Source: Stutzerimonas stutzeri (lineage in GTDB: Bacteria > Pseudomonadota > Gammaproteobacteria > Pseudomonadales > Pseudomonadaceae). From it: DNA of 64,000 nucleotides. The notes beneath the pieces are model-generated. The model saw only the letters and a program-made list of their open reading frames with translations, was not told the origin of the DNA and ran no database searches. Made by a program: the position numbers and the translations under genes. The DNA lies in contig NC_015740.1 of assembly GCF_000219605.1 (NCBI RefSeq), positions 2,604,001-2,668,000 on the forward strand, in the 5' to 3' direction. Positions 48,083 to 58,094 of the stretch are shown here, one piece after another (position 1 is the stretch's first letter; every line of letters starts with the position of its first letter).

Positions 48083-48110
48083 AAAAAAGCGACCCTTAGG
48101 TCGCTTTTTT
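48083..48110 (+). terminator. Terminator, probably of the original tRNA-Gly transcript
   Basis: AAAAAAGCGACC/GGTCGCTTTTTT with a 4-nt loop, symmetric. It lies 38 bp beyond the tRNA-Gly att core on the tRNA's downstream side, where a tRNA terminator is expected. It could also serve the csoR-like gene from the left. Confidence 0.85.
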
Positions 48111-48147
48111 GATTCCTCGCAGGCCTGAAGAAGCCGCGAAGAGAATT

Positions 48148-48165
48148 TGGAGCGGGAAACGAGAC
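48148..48165 (-). repeat. att core identical to the tRNA-Gly 3' end used by ICEclc-type elements
   Basis: TGGAGCGGGAAACGAGAC is the complement of the last 18 bases of a tRNA-Gly gene, the known attachment core of clc-family ICEs. To its right the sequence does not continue as a tRNA. So this is the distal att site of an inserted element, with chromosomal tRNA-downstream DNA on the left. Confidence 0.85.
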
Positions 48166-48588
48166 TAGAGCCTAGCCTTCAACCTTTTGATTTAAAAGGG
48201 GTTTCCGATTCCGCTGTTTGATTAGCGGACACAAGTATGGACTTATCTGGGCAGGCAGGCAACCCCCACGCCAATTTTATTCCAAGATAGTTCACAGACA
48301 GCTACTGGCTTCCTGCAGCCTGGCGCCTTCGCCCGGACATGATGGACTGCAGGTACAGGTCCAATTCTCTATCCCCTCCAACCCCATCGCCACCACCCCA
48401 ACTGGGACGTAGTGCTCAATCCTGACAATGCTACTCCCATCGACAGGGACCCGTGCGAATTGTCTACGCCCGTTCCTGTCTGGTTCACTATCTGACTTGT
48501 AAGAACAAAAACTGACCAATGGTCCGATTTGCGAAGGATGCGCTCTGTACCTTTGGACAAACTCACGACACGGTAAGGCAGCTACGGT
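48166..48588. other. Gene-free end of the ICE remnant
   Basis: About 420 bp between the att core and the LysR gene. It is less GC-rich than the core and contains TTTTGATTTAAAAGG near 48186 (AT-rich). No gene seen. It would hold the ICE-end recombination sites and the lysR promoter. Confidence 0.5.
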
Positions 48589-49491
48589 ATGAGAATACGT
48601 CACCTGCGCTACTTCCTGGTTGTGGCCGAAGAACTGAGCTTTTCGCGGGCTGCAACCAGAGTCCATATTGAGCCTTCCCCCCTCTCGCGGGCGATCAAAG
48701 AACTGGAGTCAGAGCTAGGAACCCGCCTGTTCCATCGTATCCAAGGGCGTATTCGCCTGACCTGGGCTGGAGAGGTATTTCAGGAGGAAGCACGCCATGT
48801 GCTTATGCGCATGGATGGAGCACGAGCACGAGTACATGCTGCAGCAAGAGGATTTCGTGGTCGGTTGCGTATCGGCTTAGCCGATAACCTTGCACAGCCA
48901 AGACTGACCAGGTTATTGGCGTGTTGTCGTGAGGAAGAGCCCCTCACAGAGATAAAGATCGTAGAGATGACTGTCAGCGAAATGGTCAAAGCCCTAGACC
49001 ACGACCAGATTGATGCTGGTTTCACTGTGCATACTGAGCCCGGTAGTAGGCTCATCAAGGAAGTGGTCTGGACAGATCGTCCTGCTATCGCGATCCCTCG
49101 GAACCACCCACTTCTTTCTCTCGATAAAATACCGCTTCGCGAGGTTGCCCGACATCCGTTGATTCTCTGCCATCCTGAACGGTGCTCGGGCGGGCACGAT
49201 GTCATTCGCAATTGGTTCTGCGCCCCCACATTGCCATCACTTAACGTCGCCGAATACGTTTCAGGTCACGAACCCATGATGATGCTTGTGGCAGCAGGCT
49301 ACGGTATTGGCGTAGGGCTGTCGTCGCAGGCCACCCTGTACAAGCACTCTGACGTCATCATACGCCCTGTCACCGACGACGTACCCAGCACAGCGACCGT
49401 CATTGCCATGCTAGACAAGCCTCCATCGGATGAGCTGGCTAGGTTCATCACGCGAGCCCTGCAAGTTGGTGCAGCACCAACTATTTGCTAA
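48589..49491 (+). CDS. LysR-family transcriptional regulator
   Basis: A 300-residue protein: N-terminal winged HTH (HLRYFLVVAEELSFSRAATRVHIEPSPLSRAIKELESELG) and a C-terminal periplasmic-binding-like effector domain (about 90-295). It is the first gene inside the ICE att site. Clc-type ICEs carry LysR-type regulators, some of which control transfer. Its direct target here is unknown, since no divergent metabolic gene is adjacent. Confidence 0.9.
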   Translation: MRIRHLRYFLVVAEELSFSRAATRVHIEPSPLSRAIKELESELGTRLFHRIQGRIRLTWAGEVFQEEARHVLMRMDGARARVHAAARGFRGRLRIGLADNLAQPRLTRLLACCREEEPLTEIKIVEMTVSEMVKALDHDQIDAGFTVHTEPGSRLIKEVVWTDRPAIAIPRNHPLLSLDKIPLREVARHPLILCHPERCSGGHDVIRNWFCAPTLPSLNVAEYVSGHEPMMMLVAAGYGIGVGLSSQATLYKHSDVIIRPVTDDVPSTATVIAMLDKPPSDELARFITRALQVGAAPTIC

Positions 49492-49962
49492 ACCTTTCTC
49501 AAAATGAGACGTATGGCTCCGTGCCAGCAACCAGAGCCCTACTGTTTTCGTCAGATCCCTGACTGTAAAAGTCAGCTGAGTCCAGACTTAACACCAGCCA
49601 CAACGCACTACGAGTGCGGCACCGCACCACTCAGCTCTAACCACAACAAAGCTTATTATGCACATGACATTTTCTGTCACCGGCATGACAAAAAAATACT
49701 GGGGCTTCCGCTCGTCGGTCTTCCAGAGGTTAAGTGTGCCTTTTGCTCTTGATCGCTCCAAATACTTTACCAATATGGAACGCGTACGGGTCAGCTTGAC
49801 GTGGTATGTCCTCAGATTAGTAGAAATCGGATCAGCGAACGCAGTCGCTCTCCGATGAATCCGGTGGTCAGCAAGATCCGATTCTTTGGTGCACACATGC
49901 AGTGTGGCTCATCTACTCGAGTCACGCCTACGAGTGCTACCAAGCATAAAGGAGTGACCACC

Positions 49963-50175
49963 ATGTCCACCGAGCACACCTTCTCTATCGCGGATCGACG
50001 CATTCTGCGTCGCGCAGAAGTTGAAGCCAAAACTGGATTCAAACGCGCACATATTTACAATCTGATGAAGGACGGAAAATTTCCCAAGGCCTTACGTCTA
50101 GGTATCCGCGCTGTCGGCTGGGATTCAGCTGAAATCGACCAATGGATTACCGAACGCCTCCAAGAGCGCGCTTGA
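49963..50175 (+). CDS. alpA: AlpA-family regulator
   Basis: A 70-residue protein with a MerR-like HTH (ILRRAEVEAKTGFKRAHIYNLMKDGKFPKALRLGIRAVGWDSAEIDQWI). Start at ATG 49963 with AAAGGAG upstream; the longer frame from 49801 is not needed. AlpA proteins activate excision or integration genes in phages and ICEs. In clc-type ICEs alpA precedes parA, as here. Confidence 0.9.
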   Translation: MSTEHTFSIADRRILRRAEVEAKTGFKRAHIYNLMKDGKFPKALRLGIRAVGWDSAEIDQWITERLQERA

Positions 50176-50205
50176 CATCGCTCCACTGCCCAAGAGGAGC
50201 GAGTC

Positions 50206-51069
50206 ATGCAAGTGATCGCCATCATTTCGACCAAGGGCGGCGTTGGCAAGACGACCGTCTCCGCCAACCTGGGAGGCTTCCTCGCTGACGCAGGCAAGCG
50301 CGTGCTCCTGCTCGATCTGGATGGTCAGCCCACGCTGTCGTCCTACTACGAGCTAGCAAGCCGTGCCCCGAACGGCATCTACGAGCTGCTGGCATTCAAC
50401 GAAAGAACACTGCCGCACCTGGTTTCGCACACCATCATCGAGGGACTTGATGTGGTGCTATCCAATGACGAGCACCAGCAACTGGGAACATTGCTGCTGC
50501 ACGCAGCGGATGGACGCTTGCGGCTACGCAACCTGCTGTCATTGTTCCAGCCACATTACGACGTGATGCTGATCGACACACAAGGTGCCCGCAGCGTTTT
50601 ACTTGAGATGGCCATGCTCGCCGCTGACTTCGCCGTGTCACCGATCACTCCGGAAATTCTGGCAGCCCGCGAACTTCGGCGCGGCACGCTCCAACTTGTC
50701 GACGCAATCGCCGCTTACCGCTACCTGGGCATCCAACCGCCACCGCTGCATTTGCTGATCAACCGCGTTCCGGCCGTTTCGTCGAGCGCCAGGTTGGTCC
50801 AGCAAACGCTGCGCCTCATCTTCCGTGAACATAACGAGATCCAGATTCTGCGTACTGAAGTACCGGCCATCGAGGCATTTTCTCGTGCTGCAACAGCAGG
50901 CCAGCCGGTACATCGCATCGAACACCGGCGCCCGTCCGGGCGTCAGGCACCCGCGGCGCTGGAGACCATGCGTACCCTGGCAACCGAACTCTGCCCGCAT
51001 TGGCAGGAGCAGTTTGCCCAGGTGACCGGCCGGATCGACAGGAGGCGAAGCCATGTCGAGCGTCCATGA
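50206..51069 (+). CDS. parA: ICE ParA-type ATPase
   Basis: A 287-residue Walker-type ATPase: deviant Walker A STKGGVGKTTVSAN, LLDLDGQPTLSSYYEL, and VMLIDTQGARSVLLEM. In ICEclc the ParA/Shi pair affects the host cell's division when the element becomes transfer-competent. It overlaps the next small gene by 17 bp, as in that system. Confidence 0.92.
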   Translation: MQVIAIISTKGGVGKTTVSANLGGFLADAGKRVLLLDLDGQPTLSSYYELASRAPNGIYELLAFNERTLPHLVSHTIIEGLDVVLSNDEHQQLGTLLLHAADGRLRLRNLLSLFQPHYDVMLIDTQGARSVLLEMAMLAADFAVSPITPEILAARELRRGTLQLVDAIAAYRYLGIQPPPLHLLINRVPAVSSSARLVQQTLRLIFREHNEIQILRTEVPAIEAFSRAATAGQPVHRIEHRRPSGRQAPAALETMRTLATELCPHWQEQFAQVTGRIDRRRSHVERP

Positions 51070-51289
51070 CCTGTGCCGTGGCCACAATCGGCTGTTACCG
51101 CTGATCGAGTTCGCCTTGGATGATGGCTGGAGCGTCTGTCGCACATCCGGAGGCCACCTGAAATTCGTGAAGACGGGCCTGCCACCGATATTCACCAGCT
51201 CGACGGCAAGCGATCGCCGTGCAAGCCAGAATGCCTGGGCACAACTGCGCCGGGCAGAGCGGGGCCTATCGGGAGGTCAAGATGGCTGA
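51053..51289 (+). CDS. Shi-like small protein (HicA-like fold)
   Basis: A 78-residue protein between parA and parB. GWSVCRTSGGHLKFVKTGLPPIFTSSTASDRRA looks like the double-stranded-RNA-binding-like fold of HicA toxins, with the central His. In ICEclc the gene in this place (shi) slows growth of transfer-competent cells. Equivalence is inferred from position and size. Confidence 0.75.
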   Translation: MSSVHDLCRGHNRLLPLIEFALDDGWSVCRTSGGHLKFVKTGLPPIFTSSTASDRRASQNAWAQLRRAERGLSGGQDG

Positions 51290-51428
51290 CGTCACGCCTC
51301 AGGAAATGGCCGGCAAGCTGATGGCCGATGCGTTCTCTCGCAGCGGTCCCACTGCACAGGCACTGAGCGATCCCGCCGTGGAAACGCCGATGGTTGTCAC
51401 GCTAGACGATCTGCGCTGTTGGCGCTGA
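51282..51428 (+). pseudogene. parB: ICE parB, 5' end only
   Basis: Starts MADVTPQEMAGKLMADAFSRSG and reads to VVTLDDLR, the usual ICE ParB N-terminus just before its nuclease-like domain. At 51417 the IS21-type element begins and the frame ends a few codons later (CWR, stop 51426-51428). Only about 45 codons of the real gene remain. Confidence 0.85.
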
Positions 51429-51610
51429 TGGAAAATTGACCCACCCTGCCGATTGAAATTTGACCCAGGGCGGATTGCTGATTTTGTTACCAGCAACTGT
51501 GGATAAGTCTACCAGCGCAGCTGCTGTTGCCCCCACTCCTTCGCTAGCCCAGTTCAGTTGTTTAAGACCTGCCACACGCAGCCATGTAGCAGGCCGTCGT
51601 CGCCATGAAA

Positions 51611-52414
51611 TCAGAACGACTCATCGTCCTCCGGTTCCTGGCCGCCCTTACGCTTTCGCTCCCGTGATTTGATCTTGGCCTGGGCCGCCAAGCTACTGTG
51701 TTGCAGGCGATAGGACTCGTTACCGGTTTCGACGATGTGGCAGTGGTGGGTCAGCCGATCCAGCAGGGCGGTGGTCATCTTGGCGTCGCCGAACACGCTC
51801 GACCATTCGGCGAAGCTCAGGTTGGTGGTGATCACCACGCTGGTGTGTTCGTACAGCTTGGACAGCAGGTGAAACAGCAACGCACCGCCAGCCTGGCTGA
51901 ACGGCAGATAACCCAGTTCGTCGAGGATGACCAGATCCATGCGCAGCAGTGCCTGGGCGATCCGCCCGGCTTTGCCGTCGTGTTTTTCGCGCTCCAGCAG
52001 ATTGACCAGATCGACCGTGGAGTAGAAGCGCACGCGCTTACCGTGCCGGGTGATGCCGGACACGGCCAGCGCGGTGGCTAGGTGGGTTTTGCCGGTGCCT
52101 GGGCCACCGATCAGCACCACGTTCTGCGCGGTGTCGGTAAAGCTCAGGTTGGCCAGCTCGCTGATCAAGCGAGCGTCGGCGCTGGAGGCGCTGAAGTCGA
52201 AGCCGGCCAGATCGCGGTGCATCGGCAGCTTGGCCATGTTCATCTGGTGGCTCACCGAGCGCATGGCGCGATCTGTGTGCTCTTGTTCCAGCAGGTGTTC
52301 GAGCAGCCACTTGGACGAGGCTGTGTTCGACTCACCCTGAGCAGTTAACTCCGCCCAGGCCGTGGCCATGCCGTGCAGGCGCAGCTCCTTGAGTTCCGCC
52401 ATCAAATCACGCAT
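51611..52414 (-). CDS. istB: IS21-family helper ATPase IstB
   Basis: A 267-residue AAA+ helper starting [16 protein letters not shown]. Walker [15 protein letters not shown] and Walker [17 protein letters not shown] are visible. Start overlaps the istA stop by 8 bp. Sequence is clearly different from the IstB of the other element. Confidence 0.95.
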   Translation of the reverse strand: MRDLMAELKELRLHGMATAWAELTAQGESNTASSKWLLEHLLEQEHTDRAMRSVSHQMNMAKLPMHRDLAGFDFSASSADARLISELANLSFTDTAQNVVLIGGPGTGKTHLATALAVSGITRHGKRVRFYSTVDLVNLLEREKHDGKAGRIAQALLRMDLVILDELGYLPFSQAGGALLFHLLSKLYEHTSVVITTNLSFAEWSSVFGDAKMTTALLDRLTHHCHIVETGNESYRLQHSSLAAQAKIKSRERKRKGGQEPEDDESF

Positions 52415-53915
52415 GACCGACCTCCTCGGCCTGGCCACGCAGGCGGTCGTAGCGCGCCGTGTTAGCGACGGGGGCTTCCTTGAGCGACAAGTGGGTTTCG
52501 ACGCTGGGTGGTGGTTCGGTCGCGGCCAGGCGCGCCACGACATTGAGGATGTGTTCGGCGCTCAGGCTGCCGCTTTCCAGTACCAGCTCAACAGCCACCA
52601 GCACCGCATCGAGCCCGGCGACTGGTACGGCAGCCAGAACTTGCGCCATGATCCGGTCACCGCCGGCATGACGCCCCAGACCGTGCTTAAGCTGACGCAG
52701 CGGCGCCGGCAGATCAGCAAAGGGCGCGCCGTTGCGCAGCGCACCGGGCTTGCGTTCGATCAGCGGGAGGTAGTGCTGCCAGTCATAGCTGACCTGGTCG
52801 CGATCCAGCAAGCGGACATGGCTGGCGATCAGCGCGTCGTCAGCCACCACCTCGATTCGCGTCGGATACAAACGGCTGCTGACCCACTTACCCGCGTACT
52901 CACACGGCACCGAGTAGCGGTTGCGCCCGACGCTGACCAGGCAGGTGCTGGAGACCCGCGCAGGCCGCTCGACGTAACCGTCGAATGGCGCTGGCACAGG
53001 CATCAGTTCAGCGTGCTCCAACTCCAGCACTTCGGCCACACTCAGACCGCTGTATTGAGGGTGCGTCAGCTCGTTCCAAAGCGCGCGGCAGCGCTGGCCC
53101 AGCCAGGCATTGAGTTCCTCGAAGGAGTGAAACTGGCAGTCCTGGGCGTCTAGCCAGATACGCCTGCGGCTGTCTTGCACGTTCTTTTCAACGATGCCCT
53201 TTTCCCAACCAGCGGCGACGTTGCAGAAGTCCGGATCAAGCAGGTAATGCGCGCACATCACCGCAAAGCGTGCATTCACCGCCCGGCCTTTGCCCTTATT
53301 GACCTTGTCGACGGCGGTCTTCATGTTGTCGTAGATGCCCCGGCGCGGCACGCCGCCCAAGGCGCCGAACGAGCGTGTATGGGCGTCAAATAACATCTCA
53401 TGGCCCTGGCTCGGATACGCCACAAGCCAGAACGCACGGCTGGCACACAGCTTCAGATGTGCCACCTGCATACGCCGGTAAATGCCGCCGACCAGCAAGC
53501 CTTCCTCGCTCCAGTCAAACTGAAACGCCTCGCCAAGAGCAAAGGTCAGTGGCACAAAGGCCTGCGACGCCTTGTCCTGTCCCCCTCGCCAGGCACGGAT
53601 AAACGCGGTGAGCTGGCTGTAGCCACCGTCATAACCATCGGCTTTGATTTGCGCCAACAGCGCCTTGGCACTGCGCCGCTGTTGCTTGGGGCGCAGCGAA
53701 TCGGCTTTTAGCGCCTGCTCCAGCGTGGCGTGAAAAGGGCTGAGTTTGTTGAAGATCGCGCGGCGTTGGTAGACCGGCGGCTTGGCCTCAGGTGCTCTGA
53801 CCCACTTGCGAATCGTGTTGCGCGCCAACCCGGTGCGCTTGGCTATCTCATGCAGCGACAGCTTGTCGCGGAAATACATCCGGCGAATTTTGCCCATCAT
53901 TTCCATACTGATCAC
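52407..53915 (-). CDS. istA: IS21-family transposase IstA
   Basis: A 502-residue transposase: N-terminal HTH ([21 protein letters not shown]), DDE core with [30 protein letters not shown] and [13 protein letters not shown], and a C-terminal barrel ([13 protein letters not shown]). Full length. Confidence 0.95.
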   Translation of the reverse strand: MISMEMMGKIRRMYFRDKLSLHEIAKRTGLARNTIRKWVRAPEAKPPVYQRRAIFNKLSPFHATLEQALKADSLRPKQQRRSAKALLAQIKADGYDGGYSQLTAFIRAWRGGQDKASQAFVPLTFALGEAFQFDWSEEGLLVGGIYRRMQVAHLKLCASRAFWLVAYPSQGHEMLFDAHTRSFGALGGVPRRGIYDNMKTAVDKVNKGKGRAVNARFAVMCAHYLLDPDFCNVAAGWEKGIVEKNVQDSRRRIWLDAQDCQFHSFEELNAWLGQRCRALWNELTHPQYSGLSVAEVLELEHAELMPVPAPFDGYVERPARVSSTCLVSVGRNRYSVPCEYAGKWVSSRLYPTRIEVVADDALIASHVRLLDRDQVSYDWQHYLPLIERKPGALRNGAPFADLPAPLRQLKHGLGRHAGGDRIMAQVLAAVPVAGLDAVLVAVELVLESGSLSAEHILNVVARLAATEPPPSVETHLSLKEAPVANTARYDRLRGQAEEVGHA

Positions 53916-54021
53916 CCTGTGTTCTCCTGCTCAAAAATTGAGCAGAAGCAGTTGAACACCTGGGTCAGTTTTCAGTCGGCAGAACAGCCTCTACTGGGTC
54001 AGTTTTCGGTCAGCGGCAACA

Positions 54022-54720
54022 GCCCACTATCAGTGGAGTCATGGAATCAGCTTCAAAGGCCCGCGTGAACCGTCGACGCGTGGTCGTTCACTGGCGTTCT
54101 ATGCCTTCGCCGTGCTGGCCGCATCCAGGCTCGGTGCCGCGCGCCCGACAATTCACGTCCCAGAAAACGGATTCATTTGCGTGAACCCTCCACTGGTTCC
54201 TGGGCGAGTATCGAGTCTGAGTACTCGCACGACTCACCCTCTGTTCATCAACAAACTGCAGCAGGTTCTCGACGGTATTGGCGTCTCGGTGCAGCTGGAC
54301 TTGCCCTACCGGTTCAAGACCAAAGGGCAGATGATGAATGAGTGCCTTGATCAGCCGCGCCTACAAGCGCTAGCGTCCGACACGACCAGCTGCGGGCGAT
54401 TTCGTACGTACAATCGAACTCACTGCGGTCGCTGCGTGCCTTGTATGATTCGCAGGGCTGCTTTCGGTGCCTGGACATCAGGAGTCGATGCAACCCGCTA
54501 CGTCTTCCCAAGGTTGGTAGGCAGCGGCAAATCCAGCGGGCCAGATGATCCAATGGCTGTAGCATTGGCGGTACTTACGGCGCGAGATAGGGGTATCGAC
54601 AGGTTCCTGGGAGCATCACTAGCGTTTGCCCCTATTCCTGAACGATCTCAGTATCGATCTGTGCTTACCAATGGAATCCATGAGCTGGAGGCACTTTTGA
54701 CCGGAGACGGATTGCTTTGA
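54022..54720 (+). pseudogene. qatC: qatC, 3' part (QueC-like subunit of the Qat defence system)
   Basis: An open frame continues from the IS border (HYQWSHGISFKGPREPSTRGRSLAFYAFAVLAAS) through 232 codons to TGA 54718-54720. The Cys-rich motif HCGRCVPCMIRRAAF is the QueC-like zinc site. About half of a normal QatC is missing, including the N-terminal nucleotide-binding loop. It is followed with a TGATG overlap by qatD. qatA (ATPase) and qatB are absent, apparently removed with the IS21 insertion. Confidence 0.82.
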
Positions 54721-55472
54721 TGGATTTTCACTGCCATCTCGACCTCTATCCCAATGCACGGGAGGTATTCGCGCAAGCGGTGGAAAGGAACATGTTCACC
54801 TGGCTGGTAACCACCAGCCCCCGTGCATTTTCCGCCACCAGCAAAGTGCTTGGCGGTCATGAAAATGTGCTCATTACGCCGGGACTGCATCCGGAAATCG
54901 TCCATGAGCGTTACGCTGAACTCGACACTTTGATTGAGCAGATCAAGTACATATCTGCTGTCGGGGAGGTCGGATTGGACGGTTCCAAACGGTTCAAGCA
55001 CAGCTTCGACGCTCAGCGTGAAGTGTTCACTGCTGTGGTCGCGCAATGCGCCAGCGTCGGTGGGCGCGTGCTTAGCATTCACTCGCGCCAGGCCGTGACA
55101 GACGTGCTGGCGACTCTCGATGACCACCCGGGTTTTGGTACAGCAGTTCTCCATTGGTTTACGGGTACAGCTGCTGAGCTTAAGTCCTCCTCAGATATGG
55201 GATGCTGGTTCAGCGTCGGGCCGGCAGCGTTCAACTCGGCATCTGGTAAGGCGCTTGCCAAGAAGCTGCCTCGTGATCGCGTGGTTCCTGAAAGCGACGG
55301 GCCGTTCGCCCAGGTCAATGGTGCCACAGTCATGCCGTGGAGCTCAGGCCAAACGGCTGAGCTGCTGGCTCAGGCATGGGACGTGCCAGCGGGTGAGGTA
55401 GCAAGGACTCTCGAACTCAATGCTCGACAACTGATCGGACTGATACACGGTGAATCACCCTTAGTTTCGTAG
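54720..55472 (+). CDS. qatD: TatD-like nuclease of the Qat defence system
   Basis: A 250-residue TatD-family metal-dependent hydrolase: MDFHCHLDLYPNA at the start (metal HxH), GEVGLDGS, LSIHSRQA, LHWFTG and ESDGPFA carry the other metal ligands. Slightly shorter than general TatD proteins, which is typical for QatD. The gene looks intact, but without QatA, QatB and a whole QatC the anti-phage system should not work. The stop is 20 bp before the IS1182 element. Confidence 0.87.
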   Translation: MDFHCHLDLYPNAREVFAQAVERNMFTWLVTTSPRAFSATSKVLGGHENVLITPGLHPEIVHERYAELDTLIEQIKYISAVGEVGLDGSKRFKHSFDAQREVFTAVVAQCASVGGRVLSIHSRQAVTDVLATLDDHPGFGTAVLHWFTGTAAELKSSSDMGCWFSVGPAAFNSASGKALAKKLPRDRVVPESDGPFAQVNGATVMPWSSGQTAELLAQAWDVPAGEVARTLELNARQLIGLIHGESPLVS

Positions 55473-55651
55473 ACATCCGACGGCTGCTCTTGGCCCAGAG
55501 TGTGTAAAAACTCTTTCTTATCGTGCGTGCTTCAGCCCATTGCTCCTGGGCGTGGCGACTTCCCGATTATTTACCAGGATCAGCGCCGGTAACGCTTCAG
55601 AGCGCGTATGAAGCGCTTTGGCACCTCTTTGGGGCAGTAAAAGCCGGGCTT

Positions 55652-56358
55652 TTACGCCGCCATCGCCTTCAACAAGCCTTCGGTGCCGATGATTTTCATC
55701 ACCCGCTTCAAGTTATAGGCGAGCACATTCAAGCTCATTTCTGCGCTCACCCCGTTCAGTTTTCGAGTCAGGAAGTGCGTTGCCCCCATCCATTGTTTGA
55801 GCGTCCCGAATGGATGCTCAACAGTCCGCTTTCGAACCCGCATCATCTCCGGTGCTTGGTTCAGCCGGCGTTGCATTTCCTCCAGCACAGCTTCATGTTC
55901 CCAGCGCCTTACTCGACGATTTGTGCTTGGCGTGCACTGGGTTTTCAGCGTGCAACTCTGGCACTTTGAACTCCAGTAGCAGTGCATATTCATGCCTTTC
56001 TCAACGCTGGAGAATCGCCAGATCAGTGCCTCTCCCGCCGGGCAGGTGTATTCGTTTTTCGTCGAGTCATACACGAAGGCATCTTTGTTGAATCGGCCAT
56101 CAGCCTTGGCGCTTGAAGTCATTGGCTTAGGCACGTAGGCCGTGATGTTTGCGTCGTGACAGGCAAGGATTTCTTCACCCTTGAAGTAGCCTCGGTCAGC
56201 CACCACGGACAGCGTTTCTGCGCCGACAGCTTCACGAGCCTGCTTCGCCATTGAGCTGAGTTGGTCACGGTCGGAACCGCTGTTGGTGACCTCATGAGCA
56301 ACTATTAAATGGTGCTGCGTATCGACAGCCGTCTGCACGTTGTAGCCGACGATACCGC
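55652..56358 (-). pseudogene. IS1182-family transposase, C-terminal part
   Basis: Reads GIVGYNVQTAVDTQHHLIVAHEV... with the DDE-domain ADRGYFKGEEIL, a Cys cluster (CYWSSKCQSCTLKTQC), and the ending RVRKRTVEHPFGTLKQWMG with the final Glu. It joins 58979-59710 in frame (476 codons) once the IS21 insert is removed. Confidence 0.9.
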
Positions 56359-56547
56359 TGCGGATTCCACGGTCATCTGGCCACCCATTCCATGAGCATC
56401 TGACCACCGATTCCACGGTGATCCGGCCACCCATTCCACGCGTATCCGACCACTGATTCCACGGCCATCCGGCCACCCAACCGGGTAGGCAGCTACGCAG
56501 GATTTCTTCACTACCATCGACCTCTTTTTCGAAGCAGAGAGGTCGTC

Positions 56548-58077
56548 GTGGAGCGTTTATCCATGCGTAAGATTCGCGAAGTACTTCGTCTCAAGTTCGA
56601 GGTCGGGCTATCGGCTCGCCAGATTGCGGTCAGCGTGCAGATCGGTCGTGTCACCGTCGGCGATTACCTCAACCGCTTTGCCGCCAGCGGCCTCAGTTGG
56701 CCCTGTTCGTTGTCCGATTCCGAGCTGGAACAGCAGCTGTTCCCACCGGCGCCGGCAGTGCCCAGCGAGCAGCGGCCACTGCCTGATTGGTCTTGGGTGC
56801 ATGCCGAGCTACGCCGGCCGGGCGTGACCTTGGCGCTGCTCTGGCAGGAGTATCGCCTGAGCCAGCCGAAAGGCTTTCAGTACAGCTGGTTCTGCGAGCA
56901 CTACCGGGCCTGGCAGGGCAAGCTGGACGTGGTGATGCGCCAGGAGCACCGCGTCGGCGAGAAGTTGTTCGTCGACTACGCCGGGCAGACGGTGCCGGTG
57001 ATCGACCGCCACAGCGGCGAGATCCGCCAGGCGCAGGTGTTCGTCGCGGTGCTCGGTGCGTCCAGCTACACCTTCGCCGAAGCCACCTGGTCGCAGCAGC
57101 TGCCGGACTGGCTGGGCTCGCATACCCGCTGCTTTGCCTTCCTCGGCGGCGTGCCGGAGATCGTGGTGCCGGACAACCTGCGCAGCGCGGTGAGTAAGAG
57201 CCATCGCTACGAGCCGGACATCAACCCGAGCTACCGCGATCTGGCCGAGCACTATGGCGTGGCGGTGGTGCCGGCGCGGGCGCGTAAACCGCGCGACAAG
57301 GCCAAGGCCGAGGTCGGCGTGCAGGTGGTCGAGCGCTGGATCCTCGCCGCGCTGAGGAATCGGCAGTTCTTCTCCCTGGATGAACTCAACAGCGCCATCG
57401 CCTTATTGCTGGAGCGGCTCAACCGACGACCGTTTCGCAAGCTGCCGGGCTCCCGGCAGTCGGCCTTCGAAGCTCTGGATCGTCCGGCGCTGCGCCCCCT
57501 GCCGGAGCAACCCTACGTCTACGCCGAGTGGAAGAAGGCGCGGGTGCACATCGACTACCACGTCGAGGTCGATGGGCACTACTACTCGGTGCCGTACCAA
57601 CTGGTGAAGAAACAACTGGAAGTACGCCTGACAGCGCGCACGGTGGAGTGCTTCCACGCCAATCAGCGGGTGGCCAGTCACCTTCGCTCAATGCACAAGG
57701 GCAGGCACAGCACGCAGGCCGAGCACATGCCCAAGAGCCATCGCGAGCATGCCGAGTGGACGCCGCAGCGGCTGATCCGCTGGGCCGAGCAGACCGGGCC
57801 GAACACGGCCGGCGTGATCCGGCACATCCTCGAACGGCGCATCCATCCGCAGCAGGGCTACCGGGCCTGCCTGGGCATCCTGCGCCTGGGCAAGACCCAT
57901 GGCGAAGTGCGCTTGGAGTTGGCCTGCCGTCGCGCCCTCAGCCTCGGCGCGTGCAGCTACAAGAGCCTCGAATCGATCCTGCGCCAGGGGCTGGAAAACC
58001 TGCCGTTGGCTCAAGCCAACCTGCCCCTGCTGCCGGACGACCACGCCAACCTGCGCGGCCCCGCCTACTACCACTGA
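56548..58077 (+). CDS. istA: IS21-family transposase IstA (copy 2)
   Basis: A 509-residue protein, identical in sequence to the copy at 31592-33121, with the same HTH and DDE residues. Intact. Confidence 0.96.
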   Translation: MERLSMRKIREVLRLKFEVGLSARQIAVSVQIGRVTVGDYLNRFAASGLSWPCSLSDSELEQQLFPPAPAVPSEQRPLPDWSWVHAELRRPGVTLALLWQEYRLSQPKGFQYSWFCEHYRAWQGKLDVVMRQEHRVGEKLFVDYAGQTVPVIDRHSGEIRQAQVFVAVLGASSYTFAEATWSQQLPDWLGSHTRCFAFLGGVPEIVVPDNLRSAVSKSHRYEPDINPSYRDLAEHYGVAVVPARARKPRDKAKAEVGVQVVERWILAALRNRQFFSLDELNSAIALLLERLNRRPFRKLPGSRQSAFEALDRPALRPLPEQPYVYAEWKKARVHIDYHVEVDGHYYSVPYQLVKKQLEVRLTARTVECFHANQRVASHLRSMHKGRHSTQAEHMPKSHREHAEWTPQRLIRWAEQTGPNTAGVIRHILERRIHPQQGYRACLGILRLGKTHGEVRLELACRRALSLGACSYKSLESILRQGLENLPLAQANLPLLPDDHANLRGPAYYH

Positions 58078-58094
58078 CCCCAAGGAATCCCACC

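Larger units (their letters stand above)
51417..54021 (-). mobile_element. IS21-family element (different from the 2,620-bp element)
   Basis: Ends match as TGTTGnCGCTGAnnGAAAAnTGACCCA in inverted orientation, with further TTGACCCA-type repeats inside each end. Encodes istA and istB on the minus strand. The left flank is parB and the right flank is qatC, two unrelated genes. There is no target duplication, so DNA next to it has been deleted. Confidence 0.92.

Noticed and set aside
49504..49752. 82-aa frame between lysR and alpA
   Set aside because: No ribosome site, no family and odd composition. Likely chance.
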